Part shown: positions 1-6,632 of the stretch, piece by piece
Position numbering within the stretch: the first letter of the stretch is position 1
How the letters are laid out: every line of letters begins with the position of its first letter
NCBI GenBank assembly: GCA_026196445.1
Contig: JAPHTE010000205.1
Span: forward strand, 1-8,794
Length of the DNA stretch: 8,794 nt
Source of the DNA: Lysobacterales bacterium
Lineage (GTDB): Bacteria > Pseudomonadota > Gammaproteobacteria > Xanthomonadales > SZUA-36
Reading direction: 5' to 3'
Position numbers and translations under genes: made by a program
Notes under the pieces: model-generated
What the model was told of the DNA's origin: nothing
Databases searched by the model: none
The model's input: the letters and a program-made list of their open reading frames with translations, nothing else

Positions 1-282
1 ATAACTGATTCGTTGGTGGGTTTCCCAATCTGCCACCAGGTGCGGATCCGTGCGTTCGGCGGTTTGCAACCAGTCTACCAGTCGGTTACGCATTTCCGCC
101 GCGGCCTTACGGGTAAAGGTAATGGCCACGACCTCTTCGGGGTTCTCCACCCGCGTCAACAGGGCTAGCGTGCGTTGTGTCAGCAACTCGGTTTTACCCG
201 AACCCGCAGGCGCCTGCACGATAAAAGACCGTTCGAGGTCCAGCGCCTGTTCCCGTTGCTTCCAGTCGGACGGGTGGTTCAT
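1..282 (-). CDS. UvrD/AddA-like ATP-dependent DNA helicase, N-terminal part only (runs off the window)
   Basis: Translating down from the ATG at 282-280 gives 94 open codons to the window edge. Residues 24-31 read APAGSGKT, a Walker A motif. Gln12 sits where the Q motif of superfamily 1 helicases lies, and residues 53-67 (AITFTRKAAAEMRNR) match helicase motif Ia. This is the N-terminus of a UvrD/RecB/AddA-type motor, which couples ATP hydrolysis to DNA unwinding at broken ends in the cytoplasm. The start overlaps the stop of the upstream AddB-like nuclease as ATGA (282-279) and has no clear Shine-Dalgarno, so translational coupling is likely. By analogy with AddAB, the missing C-terminus may carry a second nuclease domain, but it cannot be seen here. 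Assignment to the helicase superfamily is firm; AddA-like rather than plain UvrD is inferred from the partner gene. Confidence 0.9.
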   Translation of the reverse strand, partial: MNHPSDWKQREQALDLERSFIVQAPAGSGKTELLTQRTLALLTRVENPEEVVAITFTRKAAAEMRNRLVDWLQTAERTDPHLVADWETHQRISY

Positions 283-3089
283 GCGGGCGCCTGCTGGCGG
301 GTTCTCTGCAACTGTTCCAGCTCTGTGATGCGGCACAGGGATTGCAGTTCGCAAAAACTGTTGTTACAGGTGCTGCGGCCGTTCTTGGGATCGATGACAG
401 CCTCACCTGCCAGGAAATCAGACATCAGGTGATGCAGGGTCTGCCGCCAGTTATCGATGGTTTCAGGCATCTGGCTTCCGGCCTCGACCAGGTACCTGGT
501 GGAATTGGTTTCCTTTGGTGGCAAACCCGGGAACAGGCCTGGATGCCTTACGACACCCTTGTATTCACAACCATCTTCACGGATGACGCCGAACACGACC
601 GCCGCGGGTGCTTTTTTGGCGCTGATGGCGTACAGCGGCAATTGCGGGTCTTCGGGCCGGGCGCCAAACCATTTCTTTGGCTGCATTGTGCCGGTCTTGT
701 AATCGATGATAATTTCATCGCCGTCCGGTAAACGGTCTACCCGGTCGATAAAAAGGCGAATCACCTGGCCTTCCATTTCAATCAGAACTTCTTTTTCGAA
801 ACCCACCGCCTCGAAGGGGCCCCGTTGCTTTTCCAGCTCCAGGTATGCCAACACGTGACGCTGGATACGACCTGCTTCGACACGTCGGAACGCAGGACGT
901 TGCTGCAAGCCACGGTCCGCTCGTGTCACGGACTCAACGTGTTGATGGACACGTTCGTCAAGCGTGGCATCGTCGAGTTGCAATAGGGCAGCCCGGGTAA
1001 CGGTTTCCTGCCAGAAAACCTCGAGTACGCGGTGTACCAGGCTGCCGTGCAGCATGGGGCTGATACCATCGGCCGGGGCCTGCAGGCTTTCGGCCCCCAG
1101 GCGATTGCTGGCGAAGGCGCGAAACGGACATAAGGCCTGGTTTTTGAGGATGCTACTGCCGCCCCTGGTAGTGGGGTGGGTCAGCTTACCCGGCATCACC
1201 AATGGTTGTATGCATGGTTTTTCGGCGCTGGTAATAACCTGGCGCCAGGTCTCCGCGGGCCAGGCTGGCACGCTGTCCACTTTTTGGATACCGGGGTCAT
1301 TGAGCAAAGGGCTGGGTTTAAGGTCTTCTCCATCACGCCTGGCTGGATAGGTGAATACACAATCCGGCGCCGTTTTAAGCAAACGCTGCGTGAGTGTTTG
1401 CGCAACCGCCAATTCACGCTGGGGGCTTGACCTGGGAAGATTCGCGGCTAATTGCAATTGGCTGGGAATAAAAGGGTTGGGCCTGGCGGTGGGTGGCCAG
1501 CTTTCAGCGTTCATTCCCAGCACCCATAAGTGGTCAAACCGCAAACCGTTGACCTCGTACAGGCCCAGCACCTGGATCGAGGCTGGCGGTGTTTTGGCCT
1601 GGAAAGGTTTCTCACGGCAGATCTGTTTCAGGTGGTTGACAGCAGTGACCAGGTCAAACGGGGCAGTCGCGGTATCCAGGGATGCCAGCTCGTGCAATGC
1701 CTCGCGCCAGGCCTGCAAGGCCTGCCAGTTTTCATCGTGCTCAACGGCGGTGATACCGGTTTCATCGGGCCAACCAACGTCGGCCAACAGGTGATCGATA
1801 GCTTCGGCCCACGCGGAGGCTGGTTTATTTCCCCGGTTATTGGTTCTGAACCGTATCAGGGAGTTTAAAATGGCATTGAGTACCGGGCTGTTCCAGGCCC
1901 GGGCGGTGTATTCCTCCTCCGGAAGCTCTGCGTGATAATGATCGTGTTTCTTGAGCTCTCGTGAACGGTATTCGGCCTCGGACAACTTGAACAGGCGCGG
2001 GTACTCGTCACGCAAGCGTTTTTCAAGCAGTGCGCGGCTGCCACGCTCATTGGTTGCGTCTTTAAGCCAGGGGGAGCGCAACACCCGGCTGATGTCCTGG
2101 ATATGCACGTTTGTCTGTAACAGTTTCAGCAGGTCAAAAGCCGCTTCAATCATGGATAAGCGTGTGAGTGGTATACCGCCGGACACATTCCAGGGCCTGG
2201 CCTTTTTATCATCGCCTACGCTGCCGGGTGCCAGTATTTCCTCCAGGTGCCATTCCAACTCCTGTCGCCGGGATTGCAGGTCCGGCACCACGATGGCAAT
2301 GGTCGAGTCCGCGTTTTCTTCCACGCAGTGGCGCACCCAGCGGGCCATTTGCTGCAGTTCGTCGTGACTATCCTTGCATTCCAGCAAAACCGCTTTTTCT
2401 TGCCGGGGTTCGATTTCCAGGCGGGTGACCGTGCTGCCGCTTTCGATCAAGGCCCTCAACAGGTCGGCCTGCACGGGTTTGAATTCATCAAAACCCAACA
2501 GGTCGATGTTCGCGGACAATGGTCCCCCCGCTTTCCGGACAACTTCTGTGAGCACGGCCGTACGGTCTTCCGGGCTGATCCAGTGATGGTATTGGCAGTG
2601 TTTTTCAAAGGCCTGGTTCCAACGATGGAATGCCGTGTAATTTTCATTCCCGTACCAGGCTGGGTGCGCCAGGTCCAGGTGCCACTCGATGGCCAGCTTG
2701 CGTGCGTCGCGCAACTGGCCGGCGAGTGACTCAGGCCGCAGTAAATCATGGGCAAGGGGCGTGTCATTGAGGACCGTTTCCCACAGGCTAAGCAATTGAC
2801 TGTCACCGGGAACCGCGCGATCGGTGCCGGCGGCGCCAGCAAGTGCGGCTTTTTCCCACAGCCTGTCCAGCCAGGCTGCCCAGGAATCAATGCCCGGGCT
2901 TGGCCATTGCAAGTCACCGGCAGCCAATCGCCAAGCGGCGTATTGGCCGCCCAGTACGCGGGCCAGGCGGTTATTGGCCGTGACCAGGACATGGCCGTGC
3001 CACAGGCGTGCGAACATTGACTCATAGCTCAGCGTTTTAGTTAAAAGCCCTGTTATTCGGGGTGAAGTGTCTGAGCCAGCGCTTGTCAT
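279..3089 (-). CDS. AddB-like PD-(D/E)XK nuclease with Fe-S cluster cysteines (probable DNA repair protein)
   Basis: A 936-residue protein resembling the proteobacterial AddB-like 'probable DNA repair protein' family. The N-terminus (about 33-46, VLVTANNRLARVLG) occupies the place of a Walker A motif but lacks GxGKT, so the helicase half is probably not an ATPase. Residues 505-532 (around GLRFDHLWVLGMNAESWP) match the late helicase-like segment of AddB. The C-terminal nuclease shows His681 and His686, then Asp782, Asp796 and Lys798 (IDYKTG), then QLPLY at 816-820, the RecB-type catalytic set. Cys654 with Cys908, Cys913 and Cys919 fits the four-cysteine iron-sulfur staple of AddB nucleases. 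The expected role is processing of double-strand DNA ends with the helicase encoded directly downstream. The start at 3089 has no obvious Shine-Dalgarno. Met25 (ATG at 3017-3015) is an alternative start that would remove a weakly conserved-looking N-terminus. Confidence 0.88.
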   Translation of the reverse strand: MTSAGSDTSPRITGLLTKTLSYESMFARLWHGHVLVTANNRLARVLGGQYAAWRLAAGDLQWPSPGIDSWAAWLDRLWEKAALAGAAGTDRAVPGDSQLLSLWETVLNDTPLAHDLLRPESLAGQLRDARKLAIEWHLDLAHPAWYGNENYTAFHRWNQAFEKHCQYHHWISPEDRTAVLTEVVRKAGGPLSANIDLLGFDEFKPVQADLLRALIESGSTVTRLEIEPRQEKAVLLECKDSHDELQQMARWVRHCVEENADSTIAIVVPDLQSRRQELEWHLEEILAPGSVGDDKKARPWNVSGGIPLTRLSMIEAAFDLLKLLQTNVHIQDISRVLRSPWLKDATNERGSRALLEKRLRDEYPRLFKLSEAEYRSRELKKHDHYHAELPEEEYTARAWNSPVLNAILNSLIRFRTNNRGNKPASAWAEAIDHLLADVGWPDETGITAVEHDENWQALQAWREALHELASLDTATAPFDLVTAVNHLKQICREKPFQAKTPPASIQVLGLYEVNGLRFDHLWVLGMNAESWPPTARPNPFIPSQLQLAANLPRSSPQRELAVAQTLTQRLLKTAPDCVFTYPARRDGEDLKPSPLLNDPGIQKVDSVPAWPAETWRQVITSAEKPCIQPLVMPGKLTHPTTRGGSSILKNQALCPFRAFASNRLGAESLQAPADGISPMLHGSLVHRVLEVFWQETVTRAALLQLDDATLDERVHQHVESVTRADRGLQQRPAFRRVEAGRIQRHVLAYLELEKQRGPFEAVGFEKEVLIEMEGQVIRLFIDRVDRLPDGDEIIIDYKTGTMQPKKWFGARPEDPQLPLYAISAKKAPAAVVFGVIREDGCEYKGVVRHPGLFPGLPPKETNSTRYLVEAGSQMPETIDNWRQTLHHLMSDFLAGEAVIDPKNGRSTCNNSFCELQSLCRITELEQLQRTRQQAPA

Positions 3090-3248
3090 GGGGCTATGAT
3101 AACGCCAGGGTTCTCAGAAGCTGAGACTGATTTGAAAAATGGGACAAAACGGTCCCTGGCTATTTGTCTTAGCGACCCCGGAGGCCCATATGCGTCATTT
3201 GGCGCTGAACCACGGTTAAGGTATCGTGGTCTACGGTAAGGGTTTGGC
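3090..3248. promoter_or_regulatory. Divergent intergenic region between the nuclease operon and the lipoprotein gene
   Basis: This 159-bp gap separates two divergent genes and must hold both promoters. It contains three short inverted repeats: TCTCAG-AAG-CTGAGA (3112-3126), GGGAC-N6-GTCCC (3141-3156) and ACCACG-N10-CGTGGT (3209-3230). A weak plus-strand promoter candidate is TTGTCT (3164-3169), 17 nt, CATATG (3187-3192). If it is used, the last repeat would fall in the 5' leader of the lipoprotein mRNA. AAGGG at 3238-3242 lies 6 nt before the GTG at 3249. I found no convincing minus-strand promoter. All of this is pattern reading without statistical support. Confidence 0.4.
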
Positions 3249-4415
3249 GTGTTTATGAGTACATTCATGTTTATTGGGTTCGGTTATCGTTGGCGTACGG
3301 GATTGCTTTTGAGCGCCGTCTTTTGGCTGTGCGGGTGTGCGACGCAGCAACTTGTCAACTCCCAAATACCCCCCTTGCGTGTCAATGAACCCGTCGCGCA
3401 GGTTGCAGATGTCGATGTCGTGGCAGTATCTCCAGAAATGGATGCCTTTCTGGAGCAATATATTTTGCCGTATAACAGCATCCATACCCGCATGACGCTG
3501 CTGATGGACGCGGTTTCGGGTAACGGCGTGCTTGATTTTGACTATGACGATGGTTTTACCCTGACTTCCGTTGACGCGTTCAAAACCCACGCCGGTAACT
3601 GTATTGGCTTTGCCAACATGCTGGTTGCGCTGGCGCGCAAATCGGGTATCAAAGCGAGCTACCAGGAAGTTTTGAGACGGCCCGAGTGGTCAACCCGTGA
3701 AGATACCGTACTGCTGGTCAAGCACATCAATGTCATCCTCGAAGGCGCCGGTTATACCTATGTGATGGATGTCAGCGGTATCAGAATTAGCCCTGCCGCA
3801 CGCCGCCAGGTTATCAGTGATAGTTACGCAAAGGCCCTGTATTTCAACAACCTGGGTGCAGAGGCATTGATCAGGAATGACTTGCCAACGGCTTATGCCT
3901 ACATGTCCAGGGCCATTGAAACCGAACCCAATTTGACTGATTCCTGGATCAATATCGGCGTGGTACTGAGTCGTAACGGGCAACTGGCCGACGCTGAAGC
4001 GGTGCTGAAAAAAGCCCTTCAAATCGACGGCAACGAATACGCAGCCCTGAGCAACCTGTACGAAATCTACATCAGCCAGGAAAACTTCGAAGCAGCTGCC
4101 GCGCTCGAAAGCAGGGTAGAACGGTACCGGCAAAGAAACCCCTACTACCTGATGCAGCTGAGCGAAGAGGCCCTGATGCAGGGCGACGCCGAGGAAGCCC
4201 TGAGGCTGATTCAGCGCGCAATCAAGAAAAAGGACAACGACCACCAACTGTACTTCGCGCTGGCCAGGACACAATACGTGGCCGGCCAGGTCAATGCAGC
4301 GCAGGCCAGCCTCAGCCGGGCACGCGAACTGGCACCCGTGCACATGGATAAATTCTACCAGCGGCCGCTGGATGAACTGGTGGCAGAGGCACAATTGCAA
4401 AGCCAGTCCGGGTAG
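3249..4415 (+). CDS. Lipoprotein with transglutaminase-like domain and C-terminal TPR repeats
   Basis: A 388-residue protein with a short basic N-terminus, a hydrophobic stretch (about 18-27) and the lipobox LCGC ending at Cys30. It is therefore predicted to be lipid-anchored after cleavage before Cys30. Ala at +2 would favour the outer membrane under the E. coli Lol rule. Residues about 85-180 look like a transglutaminase/papain-like fold: Cys118 in AGNCIGFANML, His159 in VKHINV and Asp174 in YVMDVSG form a plausible catalytic triad. Residues about 195-365 carry four to five TPR units (for example 229-262 and 332-365), which usually mediate protein binding. Substrate and partners are unknown; a role in envelope or peptide cross-link chemistry is inference. 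GTG at 3249 has the best-spaced Shine-Dalgarno (AAGGG, 6 nt). ATG at 3255 or 3267 would shorten the signal peptide without losing the lipobox. It converges on the cytochrome unit. Confidence 0.85.
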   Translation: MFMSTFMFIGFGYRWRTGLLLSAVFWLCGCATQQLVNSQIPPLRVNEPVAQVADVDVVAVSPEMDAFLEQYILPYNSIHTRMTLLMDAVSGNGVLDFDYDDGFTLTSVDAFKTHAGNCIGFANMLVALARKSGIKASYQEVLRRPEWSTREDTVLLVKHINVILEGAGYTYVMDVSGIRISPAARRQVISDSYAKALYFNNLGAEALIRNDLPTAYAYMSRAIETEPNLTDSWINIGVVLSRNGQLADAEAVLKKALQIDGNEYAALSNLYEIYISQENFEAAAALESRVERYRQRNPYYLMQLSEEALMQGDAEEALRLIQRAIKKKDNDHQLYFALARTQYVAGQVNAAQASLSRARELAPVHMDKFYQRPLDELVAEAQLQSQSG

Positions 4416-4497
4416 ACCGGAAAATCACCACAAGAAGAATGATCCATGCGACTGTAAAACATGCTGTTTGCGCGGTCAATGTGAACAGATGGCGGAT

Positions 4498-4528
4498 AAA
4501 AAAGGACCCGGGCAATGATGCCCGGGCC
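4498..4528 (-). terminator. Intrinsic terminator of cytochrome unit A
   Basis: The stem CCCGGGCA (4507-4514) pairs with TGCCCGGG (4519-4526) around a 4-nt loop. On the minus strand it is followed by a run of six T (4503-4498). It lies 115 bp past the stop of the unit A cytochrome. On the plus strand the hairpin is followed only by a pyrimidine-rich stretch (CCACTTCTTCTCC), so it may also weakly terminate the convergent lipoprotein gene. Confidence 0.85.
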
Positions 4529-4642
4529 ACTTCTTCTCCGGAGGTGAGGAGAGTCAATAAGGTAGTCCGGCCACTGTCGGCAAGGCTACCCTGACTCCGG
4601 AAAAACTGCGAAGTCTGTATCTTTCTTTTATCCGTCCTGCCG
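4529..4642 (-). ncRNA. Structured 3' UTR of unit A, candidate 3'-UTR-derived small RNA
   Basis: Read on the minus strand after the stop codon, the RNA forms hairpin 1 (4615-4593, GACTTC with GGAGTC, one U-G pair). Hairpin 2 follows (4592-4559, AGGGTAG with CTACCTT, one G-U pair). Next come an apparently unpaired CU-rich segment containing CTCTCCTCA (4553-4545), a small CTCCGGAG palindrome, and the terminator. The same order occurs after the second cytochrome at 6524-6632, with pair-preserving changes. The segment has no coding potential that I can see. Whether it is only a transcript tail or is processed into a small RNA cannot be told from sequence. Confidence 0.4.
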
Positions 4643-6286
4643 TTAGCGAAGCGCGGGCGTGTCTGAGACACTCAGCAGGTTGGAGTTGTTTTCCGCCGGA
4701 ACCACGGTCGTGCTGCGTATACCGCCATTCAGCGGGTCATCGGTCCACCCAAGGGCCTGGAAGTCAACGTTGCCGGACTGGTGACAATCCATGCAGGATT
4801 CAGGTATGAGACCGGCGCCCAGGGCTTCGGTGGCCGGGGCCACTTCGTGGTTGACCGACAGCAGCATTTCGGTGTTGGCAAAATCATAGGTGCCACTGTA
4901 AATCTGGCCGGTAATGGCGGCGGCATCAATCACTGCGTCATTCCAATTCCACTTACCCCAGTAGGGGTTTGGTCCACCCGCCGTTCCAAACAAGTGCGGA
5001 ACCAGGATGGTCTTGGTGACGGGGTCAACGATCTGGTTGCCCTTCATCAGCTTGAACGGATAAATCATTGCATGATGATCGGTATAGTCACCAACGGGTG
5101 ATGCCAGGTCGATCGGTTCGGAATCGTACTTGTCGTTGCGACGAATGACTTTGCGGTTCCACATGCCATTTGCGAAACGCAGTTCCGGACGAACATTGAT
5201 ACCCCAGACAAAGGAGCCCTTCATCTTGTCATAGTCAGGTTTGCCGGTCACGGGGTCGTTTACGGGTACGCGGCTCATGTCGCCGGCGTCTTCCCAGTAC
5301 CATTCGGTCTTGGTGGGAATCTTCCTTGCGATGGCGGGAATATGGCAGACCTGGCAAGCCAGGTTGTCGTGCCAGGTTTCATTGACCAACCACTCTTCGA
5401 CACTGGTGCCGACGTGGATGGTGTCCTTGCTGCCATGGCAGTCTGTGCAGTGCTTCATTTCGCCTTCGTGAACGGAATGCAGTGACATGCCGGCGATACC
5501 GTGGTTAACGTCACCGCTCTTGGGATCGTGGTTTGAGCCGTGGCATTTCACGCAACTCATGTTGGCGCCGTCGGTGCCCATGTGCACGTCGTATTCACGG
5601 GTCGTGGCGATCAGGTCGGTCGAGATATCGCCGTGCTTGACGTTGTCGCCGCCGCCAGCGTGTGTATGACAGCTCAGGCAGGCTTTCCTGGTCGGCTCGG
5701 CGCCGACCCGGATGCTGGCGGCAACGGCTTGCAGGTCAACAGCCGGGTCAGGCAAACCGGCGGTTTTCGGGGCCTTAACGTAGGTGCCAGACTGGTCGTG
5801 ACAGACCAGGCAATCGACGTTTTCAGGGTTGCTGAAATCGTAGGTAGCGTCCTCGTAACCATAACCGGCGTGGCACTGCGCACAACGGCCTTCATTGGAT
5901 GGGACCGCGATGCAGAAGTTGTTGATCAACTGGTTCTTTCCGAGTACTTTGCCTTTAAGGCCCACGATGTTTTCAACCTTGCCCTGCCACTTGAAATGGG
6001 CAGAATCCAGCATCTGCTGGCCGTCTTTTTCATGGCACAGCAAACAGGTCTTGGTGCCTTCGTAATCATTAATTCCAAAGTAAAGCTCATGGATATCGAC
6101 TTCCAGGTGAACCGCGTGCTGTACAAAGTCTGCAGGGGTAACCAGCGTCGATTTTTCGAACTTACGGTAATCATCATTAACCACAGATTTTGACAGGCCA
6201 ATCAACGGGAAGACCATCAAGCTGAATGCAATTGCCAATGAGACTAGCGACACCGCACGGTTGGTAGTGAGTGACCTGAGTTTCAT
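4643..6286 (-). CDS. Octaheme c-type cytochrome, tetrathionate reductase (Otr) family, copy A
   Basis: A 547-residue exported protein. An N-terminal hydrophobic segment (about 11-31) after basic residues indicates Sec export; it could be cleaved or remain as an anchor. Eight CxxCH heme-binding motifs start at residues 81, 135, 159, 203, 245, 280, 311 and 498, with about 180 heme-free residues between hemes 7 and 8. The motif spacing and segments such as NNFCI...CxQCHAGYGY suggest the octaheme tetrathionate reductase family. In Shewanella Otr one heme is ligated by a lysine despite a CxxCH motif. Lys171 and Lys174, shared by both copies here, are candidates only. Cys125 is a conserved non-heme cysteine. 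The expected role is periplasmic reduction of tetrathionate or, as reported for Otr in vitro, nitrite or hydroxylamine; the true substrate is unknown. A strong GAGGAGAG precedes the ATG. Its own upstream region and the terminator of copy B suggest separate transcription. About 82% identical to copy B. Confidence 0.9.
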   Translation of the reverse strand: MKLRSLTTNRAVSLVSLAIAFSLMVFPLIGLSKSVVNDDYRKFEKSTLVTPADFVQHAVHLEVDIHELYFGINDYEGTKTCLLCHEKDGQQMLDSAHFKWQGKVENIVGLKGKVLGKNQLINNFCIAVPSNEGRCAQCHAGYGYEDATYDFSNPENVDCLVCHDQSGTYVKAPKTAGLPDPAVDLQAVAASIRVGAEPTRKACLSCHTHAGGGDNVKHGDISTDLIATTREYDVHMGTDGANMSCVKCHGSNHDPKSGDVNHGIAGMSLHSVHEGEMKHCTDCHGSKDTIHVGTSVEEWLVNETWHDNLACQVCHIPAIARKIPTKTEWYWEDAGDMSRVPVNDPVTGKPDYDKMKGSFVWGINVRPELRFANGMWNRKVIRRNDKYDSEPIDLASPVGDYTDHHAMIYPFKLMKGNQIVDPVTKTILVPHLFGTAGGPNPYWGKWNWNDAVIDAAAITGQIYSGTYDFANTEMLLSVNHEVAPATEALGAGLIPESCMDCHQSGNVDFQALGWTDDPLNGGIRSTTVVPAENNSNLLSVSDTPALR

Positions 6287-6300
6287 TTTTCTCTCCTCGA
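6287..6300 (-). promoter_or_regulatory. Shine-Dalgarno of cytochrome copy A, complementary to its own 3' UTR
   Basis: GAGGAGAG (6298-6291 on the minus strand) ends 4 nt before the ATG at 6286-6284 and fixes this start. The same eight bases are perfectly complementary to CTCTCCTC in the 3' UTR of the same transcript (4553-4546). Confidence 0.8.
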
Positions 6301-6327
6301 GTTAACATCAACGATAAACTATGAACC

Positions 6328-6385
6328 CCATCCTTTTTTCTCGTGCCACCGGTGATTATGTGTACCGGGGGATATTTATGGATGG
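6328..6385 (-). promoter_or_regulatory. Leader with nested inverted repeats, copy A
   Basis: On the minus strand an outer helix CCATCC (6385-6380) can pair with GGATGG (6333-6328). It encloses an inner hairpin of CCCCCGGT (6371-6364) with ACCGGTGG (6353-6346), one mismatch and a 10-nt loop. The element ends 42 nt before the start codon. Copy B has the same 58-nt layout at the same distance. I do not recognise a known riboswitch class. Whether this part is transcribed depends on an unmapped start site. Confidence 0.4.
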
Positions 6386-6391
6386 TAGCAA

Positions 6392-6407
6392 TGCAAATGA
6401 TATTGCA
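6392..6407. promoter_or_regulatory. Palindrome TGCAA-N6-TTGCA upstream of copy A
   Basis: A perfect 5-bp dyad with a 6-bp spacer, the geometry of CRP/FNR-superfamily operators but not the consensus of CRP or FNR. It is absent at the matching place in copy B, so it could be a copy-specific operator or chance. Confidence 0.2.
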
Positions 6408-6452
6408 AAAATGCTTATTAAGCACTTAACATTAATTTTAGTTTAGATTTAG

Positions 6453-6474
6453 GGCTTTTAATAAAAGCCTTTTT
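6453..6474 (+). terminator. AT-rich hairpin followed by T5 between the two cytochrome units
   Basis: GGCTTTT (6453-6459) pairs perfectly with AAAAGCC (6463-6469) around AAT, followed on the plus strand by TTTTT (6470-6474). It has the form of a weak plus-strand terminator, but no plus-strand gene reads into it. It lies between the copy B terminator and the copy A leader and has no counterpart upstream of copy B. It could block antisense transcription or mark the duplication junction. Confidence 0.3.
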
Positions 6475-6487
6475 GCAATCAATAGAC

Positions 6488-6523
6488 AAAAAAAGAGGCC
6501 CGGGCATTGATTGCCCGGGCCTC
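6488..6523 (-). terminator. Strong intrinsic terminator of cytochrome unit B
   Basis: A perfect 12-bp stem, GAGGCCCGGGCA (6495-6506) with TGCCCGGGCCTC (6512-6523), has a 5-nt loop and extends by two A-T pairs. On the minus strand it is followed by seven T (6494-6488). It ends 109 bp after the copy B stop and probably separates the two cytochrome transcripts. Confidence 0.92.
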
Positions 6524-6632
6524 TTCTTCTCCGGAGGTGAGGAGAGTAATTAAGGTGGCCCGGCCAGTTGGCAAGGCCCCCTTGACTCCGGAAGAACGGT
6601 GGAGTCTGAATTTTTATTTTTCTTCCTTGTGC
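6524..6632 (-). ncRNA. Structured 3' UTR of unit B, candidate 3'-UTR-derived small RNA
   Basis: Hairpin 1 is GACTCC with GGAGTC (6606-6584). Hairpin 2 is AAGGGGG with CCACCTT (6583-6552, one G-A mismatch). The open segment CTCTCCTCA (6546-6538), the CTCCGGAG palindrome and the terminator follow. Compared with unit A, hairpin 1 replaces a U-G pair by C-G. Hairpin 2 replaces A-U by G-C and G-U by A-U but loses one U-A pair. These pair-preserving changes favour a conserved RNA fold, though two sequences give little statistical power. Confidence 0.42.

Larger units (their letters stand above)
4498..6420 (-). repeat. Tandem duplication, unit A (downstream copy of the cytochrome transcription unit)
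   Basis: This segment is homologous, in the same orientation, to 6488-8414. Homology covers the terminator, 3' UTR, entire coding sequence, Shine-Dalgarno and about 130 bp upstream of the start. The two starts are 1996 bp apart. DNA identity is patchy: an 81-bp stretch is identical, while other parts differ at many synonymous sites. The boundaries are read by eye and are approximate at the upstream end. Confidence 0.85.

Noticed and set aside
4540..4553. GGAGGTGAGGAGAG on the plus strand, resembling a very strong Shine-Dalgarno.
   Set aside because: No start codon or reading frame follows at a suitable distance in either copy. It is better explained as the complement of the CU-rich 3' UTR element on the minus strand.
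6328..6385. Cyclic-di-GMP (GEMM) riboswitch in the cytochrome leaders.
   Set aside because: GEMM RNAs often sit upstream of cytochrome genes, but the paired hairpins with GNRA tetraloop and the conserved core of that class are not present here.
6388..6420. Standard sigma-70 promoter for copy A (TTGCAA followed by TACCAT).
   Set aside because: The spacer is only 15 bp and the elements are not retained in the matching part of copy B.
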